The notes beneath the pieces were generated by a model. The model saw only the letters and a program-made list of their open reading frames with translations, had not been told where the DNA came from and ran no database searches. From positions 1-61,874 of the forward strand of contig QZJD01000094.1 of assembly GCA_003604995.1 (NCBI GenBank): a stretch of DNA of 61,874 nt, read 5' to 3'. This stretch comes from Desulfobulbus sp. GTDB lineage: Bacteria > Desulfobacterota > Desulfobulbia > Desulfobulbales > Desulfobulbaceae. The position numbers and the translations under genes are program-made. Each line of letters opens with the position of its first letter. Position 1 is the first letter of the stretch. This document shows positions 47,701 through 55,784 of the stretch, in pieces.

Positions 47701-47928
47701 CTCGTCATAGCCGTTATAGGTGAGGGGGACGGGATGGGAGAGGGAGGTGTTCTGCCAGCCGGCCGCGCCGGCCAGGAGATGGTAAACAGCCGGCAGGAAA
47801 GCGGTATCGGTGGCGGCGCTTCGTGCGGCCATGAGCAATGCGGTTGCAAGCGTGCAAGCGAAAAACAGAAGCGAGAGCAGGCGGTACCGGGATTGACCGG
47901 AAAGAGCAAGGGTGTCGTTACCGTCCAT
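44788..47928 (-). CDS. Large exported protein with CARDB and carboxypeptidase-regulatory-like domains
   Basis: The 1046-residue protein has a signal sequence (about 16-38), a beta-rich region that resembles a propeller (about 60-440), a CARDB-like domain (about 445-550, beginning PDLVVSVPHS), then CarboxypepD_reg/Ig-like repeats (about 555-640 and 735-815: ISGQVVSGASPLADAAF, DSGGNYSLNDLPYGTYSAFF) and a C-terminal beta domain. Such modules occur in cell-surface or secreted adhesin-like proteins; no enzyme motif is visible. AAGGAGGG precedes ATG. I do not recognise a specific family. Confidence 0.75.
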   Translation of the reverse strand: MDGNDTLALSGQSRYRLLSLLFFACTLATALLMAARSAATDTAFLPAVYHLLAGAAGWQNTSLSHPVPLTYNGYDEELRQTRVVQVDDGYWIAYAHYAITNEERRLFVIKTSLEGRTMIPPFQLATVTRSDDDAAYYRFALIPREEGGLQVLATQWDGISTNNPAVLHDYVLDRQGKIISAGPIMTERSSYSQDFKSLWAARTTDGRTIFAALSEGAIWCGIYTDVSDARAWEAVPRPVSGTGLWEYFAASYDPALDRLFLMYSDFYKTSNGTFLSRWTTGGTRENLVDYTDRLGSVNDQYAYQLLPTPQGLLASLPNYVDAYRFFLLNPDCSLKGQVTVDGLVVDTPSQGHMVTLDSADIIRIAWRGSGLHPVLNYAVFRLDGRLLLPAMRINQEGSDVAMHPHVFVDGRRTTFFFSVDWAPDGGYRRLFCRHLADDFPSGQPDLVVSVPHSIQSPGIASLNGEIWLLARVFNRGEAASTQATLSLTYSGSTYSEPIGPLAPGQHQEVTFSELSTPEYLTALPSLTLQVTESYWQGNNQVQSLVRYPVRTPVYPPDADLFTWTVQDRVSGEPLPNALVSVPVLQMMTVDGTSHDLVLINETDANGEISFRLPDGTYTFHLSKYGYATNAPEITVPGATFVLTLDPPGDLTVNVVDAVGGGTLHPVPNRIELTLAEQDGSREYLGRGDETGLFLEEIMPAVYGYTLTAFGYEPATGTIEIHGGGNSLGPVSLTPTERGVISGQVVSGASPLADAAFLILGTGLEATTDSGGNYSLNDLPYGTYSAFFSKDGYQSRQKNFSLSAGTLDLGVTDLPPIPPSSEGDPDLGNWTHAAWNRVDSFPGFLDAPSYKITTTYGAFDFQGSILYTLSGDAAEFSSITLRLDGRKWYYYSVSTEFSLLDIAFSNLGTAGEIVDAAGQVAGFLVDPVGGFLDSFLLEVGLGGSGGQTIVRVDRVALYEGTILLWDSPMLERQEYSVDGPMEYPSTGAHAERVQDVTLKVYLKVMNENYSAGPLIYMDTFRFDWRYANEAFRLQKITQNPADYPSLP

Positions 47929-48266
47929 TTCTTCCCTCCTTGTCTTGCGGGAAACACCTCGCAGGACATCTGATCGGCACGGGACACAGGACCGGATGCA
48001 AGTAGAGCAGGGGAAGCCGGTTATTCTGATATAAGTATATCACTGAACCGCGATCCTGATACAGGAAAAAGCTGCGGAATCGGAGCACGCCTGTTTGGGG
48101 CGGGTTCAGGATATTGCAGAACCATGATTGAAATGGCCGTGTGGCCGCCCCTGGTCTGATACGGTACAATATGAGGCGCTTTCCAGGGATTACGGGTACA
48201 AAGGCGGAATTTCGCCGTCGCCGCATGGAAGAGCCGGGATGCTCGCGGGACGAACAACGACTAAAC
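47929..48266 (-). other. Intergenic region upstream of the large exported protein
   Basis: These 338 bp contain no gene I can support. The minus strand has a TATACT hexamer at about 48044-48039 that could be a -10 box, but no convincing -35 lies at the right distance. Confidence 0.35.
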
Positions 48267-49759
48267 TCAGTGGCAGGTGTCGAATACACTGGTGCTGCCC
48301 GGGCATGAGACGGTTATGGTCCAGGCGGTATGGGGATCTGCGTTGCCGGTGACCTTGATGATCCAGGTGGGTCCCAGTGCCGATTCGTGACAGAGATCGT
48401 CATCGATTACTCCCGAAACAAATCCGGTGTCGTATATTTTATTCCCGCCATGCCAGATCTCGAGTTTATCGGGAATCTGATACGCATTGAATTCGAGATG
48501 GACGGTCCCTCCCTCTGTTCCCATGTCGTAATGCACCTCCATCCCTTCGGAGCCGCCTGAAGCGACATAGGCGGAGCCGCATTCTCGGACCGGAATGGCA
48601 TTGGTTTTGAAGCTGACTATTGCGCCGCTGCTGATGTTGTCGCCGTTTCTGGCGCAGGCCCGGTAATAATAGGTCGTGTCGGGCTGCAGGGAAACCGTAC
48701 TGTAAAACTGATCGCCTGCCTTCAACGTCCCTGTCGTCGGCATATTCAGGTCGTAGCAGGACAGGGGCGAGGTGTCTGATGCCGGCTTGACGAGAAACCC
48801 GCCATGGACATCCCGACCGCCGGTTACCCTGCCGACCAGCTGAACCGAGGTGGTTGAGATATTCGTGGGGTTAAGGGTTTCCACGGACACCGGCCTGCAT
48901 TCGGGCGCCAACTCAGGGGTTTCCACAAGGCTGATCGTCCGCAGGATCTGGTCGCGGATGCGGTTCCGGAAAGGGCCGTACTGGTCAAGGTAGGTATCGA
49001 CAAAACCATGATTGGCGCTGAACAATGCGGTCGCATACCCGGCGGCGGGGTTTGGCGGCAGGGTAGCGGGGTAAAACGCCCTGACCAGATTGATGACCAG
49101 GTCTGATGCGTTTGTGGTGTAGAACAGCCCGTACGGAATCGAGGCATTGGAGTTGTTCCAGCCATGAACCATGCTTGCCGGGGTGGCGACCCCGACGATG
49201 CCGATATTTCGCTGGTATTGCGGATAATCGTTCAGAATGCGGCGGTAGGCGTTGTTTGCGTAAAAATTTCCCTGCGAGTGGGCGACAATGACGACCCGTT
49301 TGCCGTTATACAGGTCGCGCACATAATTGTTGACATGCCCTATCAGGTACGGATCGTTGTACACGTTTGACTCGGTAAACTGGTCCATACTGTCGGTATA
49401 GACGGCACGAAACCATTCCGGCGCCTCATCCATATTGCGCAGCCAGTACCAGTATTCCTCCGGCTGTACCTCAAGCTGTTGATCCAGTTTTTTTGGGTAT
49501 AGACCTGGAGCAGCTGGGTGAGCCAGTTTTCGTTGGCGTTGTAGGAGGTGCTGTAAGAATAGGATATGGTGTCGTATAATAAATCTGACATTTTCTGGGC
49601 ACTTTCATATGCATCTTTTGGGGCATTGCTCATACCATTCGCAAAATATAGCCTTGTCAATATGTTGTCTTGGCTTTCGTTGCATATTTGCTGGGAAGCT
49701 GATTCGCTTGTATTTGTTAATAGCGTTACAATGAAAATGATTAATATTTTTACAATCAT
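48267..49759 (-). pseudogene. Exported serine hydrolase (lipase-like) gene interrupted by a one-base frameshift
   Basis: ATG 49759 starts a signal peptide (IVKILIIFIVTLLTNTSESA), then a region that reads to VYTQKNW; after a run of seven A (49494-49488, minus strand) the matching sequence continues in another frame as KLDQQLEVQPEEYWYWLRNM and then MDEAPEW to the stop at 48267. Adding one A would restore about 497 residues. The second part carries VVIVAHSQGNFYANN, a serine hydrolase nucleophile elbow, then fibronectin-III-like and beta domains. Homopolymer slippage, phase variation or an assembly error are all possible. The start overlaps the upstream lipoprotein stop (ATGA). Confidence 0.7.
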
Positions 49760-50202
49760 CGCAATTCTTTTCTGTTCGAATTGATTAATAATGAGCGCAA
49801 GCATGTTGATAATATTCCAAACTCATCTTTTAGCGTGATCATCTGATAGTCAGATGCAAACTCGCGAGTGAACCAGTCATGTCTAACCCAGAATGAATCA
49901 ATTATGGTAAAATTTATATTTATATCAATTTTAATTATTTCGTGATTTTTTTCTCTGTTAAAAAGAGAGTTAACAGCTTGTTCCTCAACCAAAATTCTCC
50001 CGATAGCTATTTCTTTTTTTGTGAATTCTCCTAAATCAGTATCGGTGAGTTTCATATACACCATGGGGACGGTGAAGCGGACCACCTGGCCGTGCAGCTT
50101 AGGGTCATAGGGGTCTGGTTCCACCCTGAGCGTGCCGCCGCAGGCCGCGAGGGGAATGGTCAGTACGGCGCAATACAGTGCCATTATCAGAATCTGTCTC
50201 AT
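49756..50202 (-). CDS. Small lipoprotein in exported-protein cluster
   Basis: The 148-residue product has a signal peptide ending in lipobox LAAC (about residue 20) and a mature domain with no family I know. Its 3' two-thirds is visibly AT-rich and rich in Ile, Asn and Lys (IIKIDININF), unlike the GC-rich neighbours, which suggests recent acquisition. It lies 10 bp after the 248-residue exported protein and overlaps the hydrolase start, so the three form one operon. Confidence 0.7.
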   Translation of the reverse strand: MRQILIMALYCAVLTIPLAACGGTLRVEPDPYDPKLHGQVVRFTVPMVYMKLTDTDLGEFTKKEIAIGRILVEEQAVNSLFNREKNHEIIKIDININFTIIDSFWVRHDWFTREFASDYQMITLKDEFGILSTCLRSLLINSNRKELR

Positions 50203-50212
50203 GGGCTTTGTC

Positions 50213-50959
50213 CTATTCGTTGATGATGGGAATGCTGGGGAAGTCGCAGTTGACATCACCGGGTATCCGTGAGCTTGTGCCTCCAAGCCGGCCGCTGTTC
50301 TCAATGTATCTGTAGGACCGGTCCAGGGTATTATGGAATTTTGCAAAGATCATGTCCAGCTCTTTGGTGGCGGTGGGCACCATGTTCAGCTCTCTGTTGG
50401 CGCACTCAGTCGCGATAAACATGTTGGCGGAATAATAGGCCGCGGCCTCGGGGGTCAGATCGGGTCTGAGAAACAGGCCGAGATACCTGGCGAGTCTGAA
50501 CAGGTGGCCGCGGAGTTTCTGCTGTTCCCTGCTCGGATATTTGCTGGCGATGTAATATTCGATGTCGTCACGGACGCAGTCCCCGTCGCTGTCGATTCCT
50601 TCGATGGTTGCCCTGCCGGCGCCGCCCGGATCAGGCGGCAACCAGGGCGCCCGGCCTTTGAGCGGAACGAAAAGGGTATTCAATTTGAGTAATGCTCCTG
50701 GGAAAGGCGGGGTATCTCCCGCTTCCGGAGCCCGACACTTGTTCTCATATGATTCCGACAGAGTCAATATGGCTGCGAGATCAAAGGGTAACGCGGGTGT
50801 CGGCGCTGATGGTTCAATGGGCAGTTCTCCGTTGGGGATCTTGTACCCGGGTACATAGGTGACGCCGGTCGCCTGGACGACCTGCAACTCGGCATATCCT
50901 GCTGATACGGCAAGGATGCCTGCCAATGTGGTCAAGATGAGCAGCATGCTTTTGTTCAT
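50213..50959 (-). CDS. Exported protein with a calcium-binding-like DxDxDG loop
   Basis: The 248-residue protein has a signal peptide (about 1-23) and, at residues 123-134, DSDGDCVRDDIE, a loop resembling EF-hand or thrombospondin type-3 calcium sites. Six Cys residues may form disulfides after export. It is the first gene of the three-gene exported operon. Function unknown. Confidence 0.7.
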   Translation of the reverse strand: MNKSMLLILTTLAGILAVSAGYAELQVVQATGVTYVPGYKIPNGELPIEPSAPTPALPFDLAAILTLSESYENKCRAPEAGDTPPFPGALLKLNTLFVPLKGRAPWLPPDPGGAGRATIEGIDSDGDCVRDDIEYYIASKYPSREQQKLRGHLFRLARYLGLFLRPDLTPEAAAYYSANMFIATECANRELNMVPTATKELDMIFAKFHNTLDRSYRYIENSGRLGGTSSRIPGDVNCDFPSIPIINE

Positions 50960-51249
50960 CGTATTCAGTCGTGAGCAAATTATGTTAATTGGGTTGGCGG
51001 TTTTCTTTCAATGCACAATATCAGCAAAAATCATGCCGTCCTGCTGCAAATGCAGTTCAGGTGAGGGGAGTGTGGTGGAATTGTCCAGGCTTCCGAGGTG
51101 AACATAAGGTCAGGAGGTTTGCTCGGCGGTTGTGGAAGGGAGGTTTGGCAATGACAGCCCTTGAAAATGGTTCAAAAGAACCGGTTCCGACGGTTCATTT
51201 GAACCGCTGAGAACGGAATTCAGCAGGGGCAGGGTTGGCGGTTAAGCTC
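50960..51249. other. Intergenic region with GGTTC/GAACC array
   Basis: No gene is seen. Near its right side, 51169-51205, GGTTC and GAACC alternate: GGTTCAAAAGAACC, a GAACCGGTTC palindrome at the junction, and GGTTCATTTGAACC. The array lies 45 bp beyond the recombinase stop and may be an operator, a terminator or a recombination site. Confidence 0.5.
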
Positions 51250-52158
51250 TCAGCCTCGCGGGTGGAAGCGCCGGTGGGCCTCCTTGAGGCGGGAGGATTC
51301 GATCTTGGTGTAGATCTGGGTGGTGGTAATGTCGGCGTGGCCGAGCATCATCTGGACGGCGCGCAGGTCGGCGCCGCCGGCGAGCAGATGGGTGGCGAAG
51401 GAGTGGCGCAGCATGTGCGGGCTGATCCGCTGCCGGATACCGGCGTGCGCGGCCAGGTCGTTGATGATCTGCCAGAAGCGGGCCCTGGTCATGGCCGTGC
51501 CGCGGTTGCTGAGAAAGAGAAAGGGGCTTGCCTTTTTTTTAAGAAAGGTCGGCCGGCCCAGTTCCAGGTACTCCCGCAGTCGCGTCCCCGCGACTTCCCC
51601 GAAGGGCACGATCCTTTCCTTGTCGCCCTTGCCCCGGACCCGCAGGTGGAGGCTGATCAGGTTGCAGGAGTTGGCCGGCAGGCCCACCAGTTCGGAAACC
51701 CGCATGCCGGTGGCGTAGAGCAGATAGAGCATGGCGTAGTCCCGCAGGATGAGCGGCGACCTTTGCGGCGGCAGAATCAGCAGCCGGTCCACATCTTCCA
51801 GGTTGAGGGCCTTGGGCAGGCTGCGGCCGGTTTTCGGCGCGTCGATCTCCCCGGCCGGGTTCGCGGCCATCACCTTTTCCCGGACCAGATACCCGAAAAA
51901 GGCGCGGAGCGCGGCAAGGCGGCGCGCATTGCTGCGGGCGCTGATCTTCCGGTCGTGGCAGTGGCGCAGAAAGCCCCGCAGGTGCTCGCTGGTCACTGCA
52001 TCCGGGTCTGAAGGCCCGTGGGCGGCAAGATAGTCCAGGAAAAAACGGAGATCCGCGCCGTAGGCGGCAACGGTGTTGGCGGCGAGGCGCCGCTCGGCCG
52101 TCAGGAAGTGGAGAAAGGGGGCCAGGAAATCAACGAGCTTTCGACGGTTCAGGAGAAT
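51250..52158 (-). CDS. XerC/XerD-type tyrosine recombinase, start codon unusual
   Basis: The catalytic domain is complete: TGMRVSELVGL (Arg I), KGDKERIVPF, ISPHMLRHSFATHLL (H-x-x-R) and GHADITTTQIYTKI (His/Trp position and Tyr nucleophile). Only GTG 51996 is a standard in-frame start, giving 248 residues that lack the N-terminal domain. Reading further upstream in the same frame yields a good SAM-like domain (FLTAERRLAANTVAAYGADL), so translation probably begins near ATT 52158 or CTG 52152, giving about 300 residues, the normal Xer length. It may resolve chromosome dimers or serve the neighbouring accessory stretch. Confidence 0.75.
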   Translation of the reverse strand: MLLNRRKLVDFLAPFLHFLTAERRLAANTVAAYGADLRFFLDYLAAHGPSDPDAVTSEHLRGFLRHCHDRKISARSNARRLAALRAFFGYLVREKVMAANPAGEIDAPKTGRSLPKALNLEDVDRLLILPPQRSPLILRDYAMLYLLYATGMRVSELVGLPANSCNLISLHLRVRGKGDKERIVPFGEVAGTRLREYLELGRPTFLKKKASPFLFLSNRGTAMTRARFWQIINDLAAHAGIRQRISPHMLRHSFATHLLAGGADLRAVQMMLGHADITTTQIYTKIESSRLKEAHRRFHPRG

Positions 52159-52183
52159 GGATGCGTTGAGGGTTTGTCTGGAG

Positions 52184-52222
52184 AAAAAACAAAGGGCCCG
52201 CCGGTTCAGCGGCAGGCCCTTT
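52184..52222 (-). terminator. Intrinsic terminator after rpsU
   Basis: On the minus strand AAAGGGCC and GGCCCTTT (with inner GCCG/CGGC pairing) form a long stem followed by a run of T at 52189-52184. It starts 3 bp after the rpsU stop and ends about 25 bp before the inferred recombinase start. Confidence 0.88.
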
Positions 52223-52225
52223 GCA

Positions 52226-52420
52226 TTACACCCGGCTTTTTATGCGGTTGTACTTGCGGAGCTTCCGCAGGGCCTCGGCGCTCTTCCGGCGTTTGCGAAC
52301 ACTGGGTTTTTCGTAGTATTCACGCCGTTTGAGTTCGCGCTTGATCCCGTCAATCTGCAGCTTTTTCTTCAGCTGACGGATCGCGTACTCGATATCGCCT
52401 CTGACTTCAACCTCGATCAT
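52226..52420 (-). CDS. rpsU: 30S ribosomal protein S21
   Basis: The 64-residue strongly basic bS21 has IEVEVRGDIEYAIRQLKKKL and REYYEKPSVRKRRK. Length is normal. It is followed at once by an intrinsic terminator. Confidence 0.95.
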   Translation of the reverse strand: MIEVEVRGDIEYAIRQLKKKLQIDGIKRELKRREYYEKPSVRKRRKSAEALRKLRKYNRIKSRV

Positions 52421-52565
52421 AAAAAATCACATCCTTTATGCTGTTGGTGACGGTGGGTCGCCGTCGTTGAAAAATGAAAACGCAAGTTCAAAAAATATTC
52501 TACATGGGGTCGGATGTCAACGAAAATCCGAGATGACCTGTGGGCTGCCCCCGGTGCCACCTTCT

Positions 52566-53936
52566 TCAGGGAAAGATTTTGCCCGGGTTGAGGATTCCGT
52601 TGGGGTCGAAAAGGTTCTTCAGTCCGCGCATCACCGCCAGGGCCACCGGGCTCAGTTCCAGGGGCAGGAACGAGGACTTGCTGATGCCGATGCCGTGCTC
52701 ACCGGAAAGCGTGCCGCCGATACCCACGACAAAGGTGAAAAGCCGTTGCCGTGCCGCCTCACCCCGGGCCTCTTCCTCCGGATTGCCGCGGTCGAGCATA
52801 ACGTTGACGTGGATGTTGCCGTCCCCGGCATGGCCGAAGGTGAGGATGGTGAGGGCGAGTTCGCGGGACAGTTCTTCAGTGAAGCCGACCAGTTCAGGGA
52901 TTCTGGAGCGGGGCACCACCACGTCCTCGCTGATCTTGTTCGGCTTGAGCGAAAAAGTGGCCGGGGAGATGGCCCGGCGGGCCTGCCAGATTTCCTGCGC
53001 TTCGGCCTCGCTCTCCGCGCGGCGATAGTCGATCCTCTCCCGCTCCAGATAGGCGAGGAGCCGCTCTTGCTGACGCTTCACCTCCTCGGCGCTGCCGTCC
53101 AGCTCCAGAAGGAGCAGGGCGGCGGTATCCGGCGGCAGCGCCGGGGGGATCCGGTCGCGGACCACGGCAATAGCGGTCCGGTCCATGTATTCCAGGGTGC
53201 AGGGGGTGAGGCCCGCCCCGAGAATCCTGCCCACATGGCCGGTGGCCTCGGCCAGGGAGGTAAAGGTCAGCAGGTAGGTCTCCTTGTGCTCGGGCAGGGG
53301 CAGGAGCCGGAGGATCAGCTTCGTAAAGATGCCCAGTGTCCCCTCGGAGCCGACAAAGAGGCGGGTCAGGTCGTAGCCGACCACCCCTTTTTCCGTACGC
53401 ACCCCGGTCCGGAGGATCTTACCGGTAGCCAGCACCACCTCGAGCCCGAGGACATAATCCTTGGTCACGCCGTATTTGACCGCGCTCGGGCCGCCGGCGC
53501 ATTCCGCGGCGTTGCCGCCGATGGTGCAGAATTTCAGGCTCGCCGGGTCGGGCGGGTACATCAGCTTGTGCGGCTTGAGGGCACCTTGCAGGTCGCCGGT
53601 GATCACCCCGGGTTCCACCACCGCGATCATGTTTGCCGAGTCGATCTCCAGAATCCGGTTGAGCCGACCCGTGCCCAGGACCACCCCCCCCTGTACGGGC
53701 AGGCTTCCGCCGGTCATGCCGCTGCCCGCCCCCCGGGGCACCACCGGGAAGCGGTGCGTGTTGGCCAGGGTGAGGATGGCGGCGATCTCCTGGGTGCTGC
53801 CGGGCAGGACTACCGCCTCCGGCAGGAATTCCCGGCCGGTGGCGTCATAGCTGTAACAGTGCAACTCCTCCGGCGAAGTGAACAAATTTTCCCGGCCGAC
53901 GATGCGTTCGAGCTTTTTGAGGAGGGTGCGGTCCAT
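52566..53936 (-). CDS. FAD-linked oxidase, glycolate/D-lactate dehydrogenase (GlcD) type
   Basis: The 456-residue protein has an FAD_binding_4 domain (PRGAGSGMTGGSLPVQGGVVL, IGGNAAECAGGPSAVKYGVTKDY) and an FAD-oxidase C domain with FGHAGDGNIHVNV and GEHGIGISK. It oxidises a 2-hydroxy acid such as D-lactate or glycolate and passes electrons to a carrier. No GlcE/GlcF iron-sulfur partner is adjacent, so the substrate is not resolved. Confidence 0.9.
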   Translation of the reverse strand: MDRTLLKKLERIVGRENLFTSPEELHCYSYDATGREFLPEAVVLPGSTQEIAAILTLANTHRFPVVPRGAGSGMTGGSLPVQGGVVLGTGRLNRILEIDSANMIAVVEPGVITGDLQGALKPHKLMYPPDPASLKFCTIGGNAAECAGGPSAVKYGVTKDYVLGLEVVLATGKILRTGVRTEKGVVGYDLTRLFVGSEGTLGIFTKLILRLLPLPEHKETYLLTFTSLAEATGHVGRILGAGLTPCTLEYMDRTAIAVVRDRIPPALPPDTAALLLLELDGSAEEVKRQQERLLAYLERERIDYRRAESEAEAQEIWQARRAISPATFSLKPNKISEDVVVPRSRIPELVGFTEELSRELALTILTFGHAGDGNIHVNVMLDRGNPEEEARGEAARQRLFTFVVGIGGTLSGEHGIGISKSSFLPLELSPVALAVMRGLKNLFDPNGILNPGKIFP

Positions 53937-54052
53937 GGCAGGAGGATACAGAAATCAGCGGGGAGAAACCAGATTTTTTCAGAAAAACCTTGAAAATGTT
54001 GACGGGGGGAGCATGATAGACTGAATTTTGAAAGAAATCTCTGAGAGGCGAT

Positions 54053-54988
54053 ATGAAGAAATTGCGGTTGGCGCTGATTGCCGGCGGGGTGTCGGGTGAG
54101 CGGGAGGTATCCCTGAAGGGGGCGGCCGGGGTGGAAAAAAACCTGGACCCTGAAAAATATGAGGTGGTGCGTTTTGATCCGGCCACCGACCTGCCGCTGA
54201 TTGCGGCGCAGGCGAAGGAGATCGATGTCGCCTTTATCCTGCTGCACGGCGTCTTTGGTGAGGACGGCACCATGCAGGGCTTCCTCGACCTGCTGGGCAT
54301 CCCCTACCAGGGGGCCGGGGTGCTGGGCAGCGCCCTGGCCATGGACAAGAACCTGGCCAAGACCCTGTACCGGCTGCACGGCCTGCCGGTGGCGCCGTGG
54401 GAAATGGCCCGGCGGGAGGATATCGATGCCCCTGCGCGTCTGCTGGCGAAATTGCGGCTGCCCCTGGTGGTCAAGCCGGTGCGCCAGGGCTCGAGCATCG
54501 GCATGTCCATCGTCCGGGAATCATCCGCGTTGGGACCGTCCCTGGCCAAGGCGTTTGAACATGATCGCGAGGTGATGGTGGAGCAGTACATCAAGGGGCG
54601 GGAAATTACCGTGGGGGTCATCGGCAATGACGAGCCCGTGGCCTTGCCCCTGGTGGAGATCATCCCGGACAAGAAGTATGAATTTTTTGATTATGAGGCC
54701 AAGTACCAGCCCGGCGCGACCAGGGAGGTCTGCCCGGCCGAGGTGGATGATGAGATCAGAGCGAAGGCGCAGCGGTACGGACTTACCGCCCACCGCGCCC
54801 TGCAGCTCAGGGGCTACAGCCGCACGGACATGATCGTCTGCGGCGACGAGGTCTATCTTCTGGAGACCAACACCATTCCGGGCATGACCCCGACCAGTCT
54901 TCTCCCGCAGGCGGCGGCCGTGGCCGGCCTGCCCTTTCCGGCCCTGCTGGACCGGCTCATCGATCTGGCCCTGGAAAAGCAGCGCTAG
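54053..54988 (+). CDS. ddl: D-alanine--D-alanine ligase
   Basis: The 311-residue ATP-grasp enzyme makes D-Ala-D-Ala for peptidoglycan. It shows LIAGGVSGEREVSLKGA, HGVFGEDGTMQGFLDLLGIPYQG, VKPVRQGSSIGMS, MVEQYIKGREITVGV and LETNTIPGMTPTSLLPQAA. It has no VanA-type changes that I can identify. Preceded by GAGAGG. Confidence 0.93.
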   Translation: MKKLRLALIAGGVSGEREVSLKGAAGVEKNLDPEKYEVVRFDPATDLPLIAAQAKEIDVAFILLHGVFGEDGTMQGFLDLLGIPYQGAGVLGSALAMDKNLAKTLYRLHGLPVAPWEMARREDIDAPARLLAKLRLPLVVKPVRQGSSIGMSIVRESSALGPSLAKAFEHDREVMVEQYIKGREITVGVIGNDEPVALPLVEIIPDKKYEFFDYEAKYQPGATREVCPAEVDDEIRAKAQRYGLTAHRALQLRGYSRTDMIVCGDEVYLLETNTIPGMTPTSLLPQAAAVAGLPFPALLDRLIDLALEKQR

Positions 54989-54993
54989 TCCGG

Positions 54994-55506
54994 TTACCTG
55001 GGCAGTGGGCCCAGGAGGGACAACTCGCCTTTGCTGGCAAAGGGCAGGGCTCTGGTCCCGCCTATGCCCCCCGCCAACCGGACATGGCCGGTGACTTCAT
55101 AGCGCAGCGGTTCGACGGCCCCCGACCTGGGGGGCGGCTGCTGCAGGCGGGCGACCACCGAGGAGACCATGTCGAGCATGGAGGCGTAGAGCCGCACCGG
55201 CACGGTGAGCGAGCCGTAGGGCGGAACCTCGTAGCTGCCGCCGGAAAGACCGGTGGCAAATGGCCGGCCGTCCACGATCAGTTCACAGTCAACCCCGCGA
55301 AGCTGTAAAGCGGTATCATCAGGATTCAGGATACGAAGTTCCACCAGAAAAACGGTTTCCAGCCCCCGGACTTCCTGAACCTGCAGATTGGCCAGGGACA
55401 CCCGCGGTTCACTCTCCGGATTAAGGCCGGCGCAGCCGCCAAGCAAGAGCAGGGCGACCATGACGAAAAGCGCTCGGGTCCACCCTGATATTTTTTTCAT
55501 GTTCAT
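54994..55506 (-). CDS. LEA type-2 (WHy-domain) lipoprotein
   Basis: The 170-residue protein has a lipobox LGGC near residue 25 and a mature WHy/LEA14-like domain (VSLANLQVQEVRGLETVFLVE, LRILNPDDTALQLRGVDCEL, LSGGSYEVPPYGSLTVPVRL). Such proteins occur widely in bacterial envelopes and are linked to desiccation or stress, without a known reaction. ATG 55506 is chosen because GGAG lies 5 nt upstream. It converges with ddl (5-bp gap). Confidence 0.85.
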   Translation of the reverse strand: MNMKKISGWTRALFVMVALLLLGGCAGLNPESEPRVSLANLQVQEVRGLETVFLVELRILNPDDTALQLRGVDCELIVDGRPFATGLSGGSYEVPPYGSLTVPVRLYASMLDMVSSVVARLQQPPPRSGAVEPLRYEVTGHVRLAGGIGGTRALPFASKGELSLLGPLPR

Positions 55507-55687
55507 GCCATCTCCTTCCGGCAATGTGTCTGGCAGGCGTATTGTTCTAACAGAACCCCGTGGTTCCATTTTTCCTCGCTTGTTTATTCTACCTCCAATC
55601 CCGCAGGATGCAAACAGATCCTGTCATGCCTTTCTGGATTCGACCCTCCAGCCATGCCCAAATCGGAAACCTTTTTAAAAATAATCC

Positions 55688-55716
55688 TTGACCGAAGTAC
55701 GGAAAAAATATAATAA
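55688..55716 (+). promoter_or_regulatory. Peroxiredoxin promoter
   Basis: TTGACC at 55688-55693 is followed by TAATAA at 55711-55716 (17-bp spacer) or by TATAAT at 55709-55714 (15-bp spacer). It lies about 70 bp before the peroxiredoxin start, and its -10 overlaps a Fur-like operator. Confidence 0.65.
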
Positions 55717-55730
55717 AGATTATCATTATC
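55712..55730 (+). promoter_or_regulatory. Fur-box-like operator overlapping the peroxiredoxin promoter
   Basis: AATAAAGATTATCATTATC matches the classical 19-bp Fur consensus GATAATGATAATCATTATC at 16 positions. Its place over the -10 box is right for repression by Fur or a relative such as PerR. Confidence 0.7.
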
Positions 55731-55784
55731 AATAACTGTACGGTGTCCGTACAGCTCGAAAGATCCAAATCAAGGAGGAGTTCA

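Noticed and set aside
48267-49433. Treating the 388-codon hydrolase frame as a complete gene starting at 49433
   Set aside because: It would lack the signal peptide and 5' part of the domain; the coding signal continues upstream in the same frame to the A7 run and then in the neighbouring frame.
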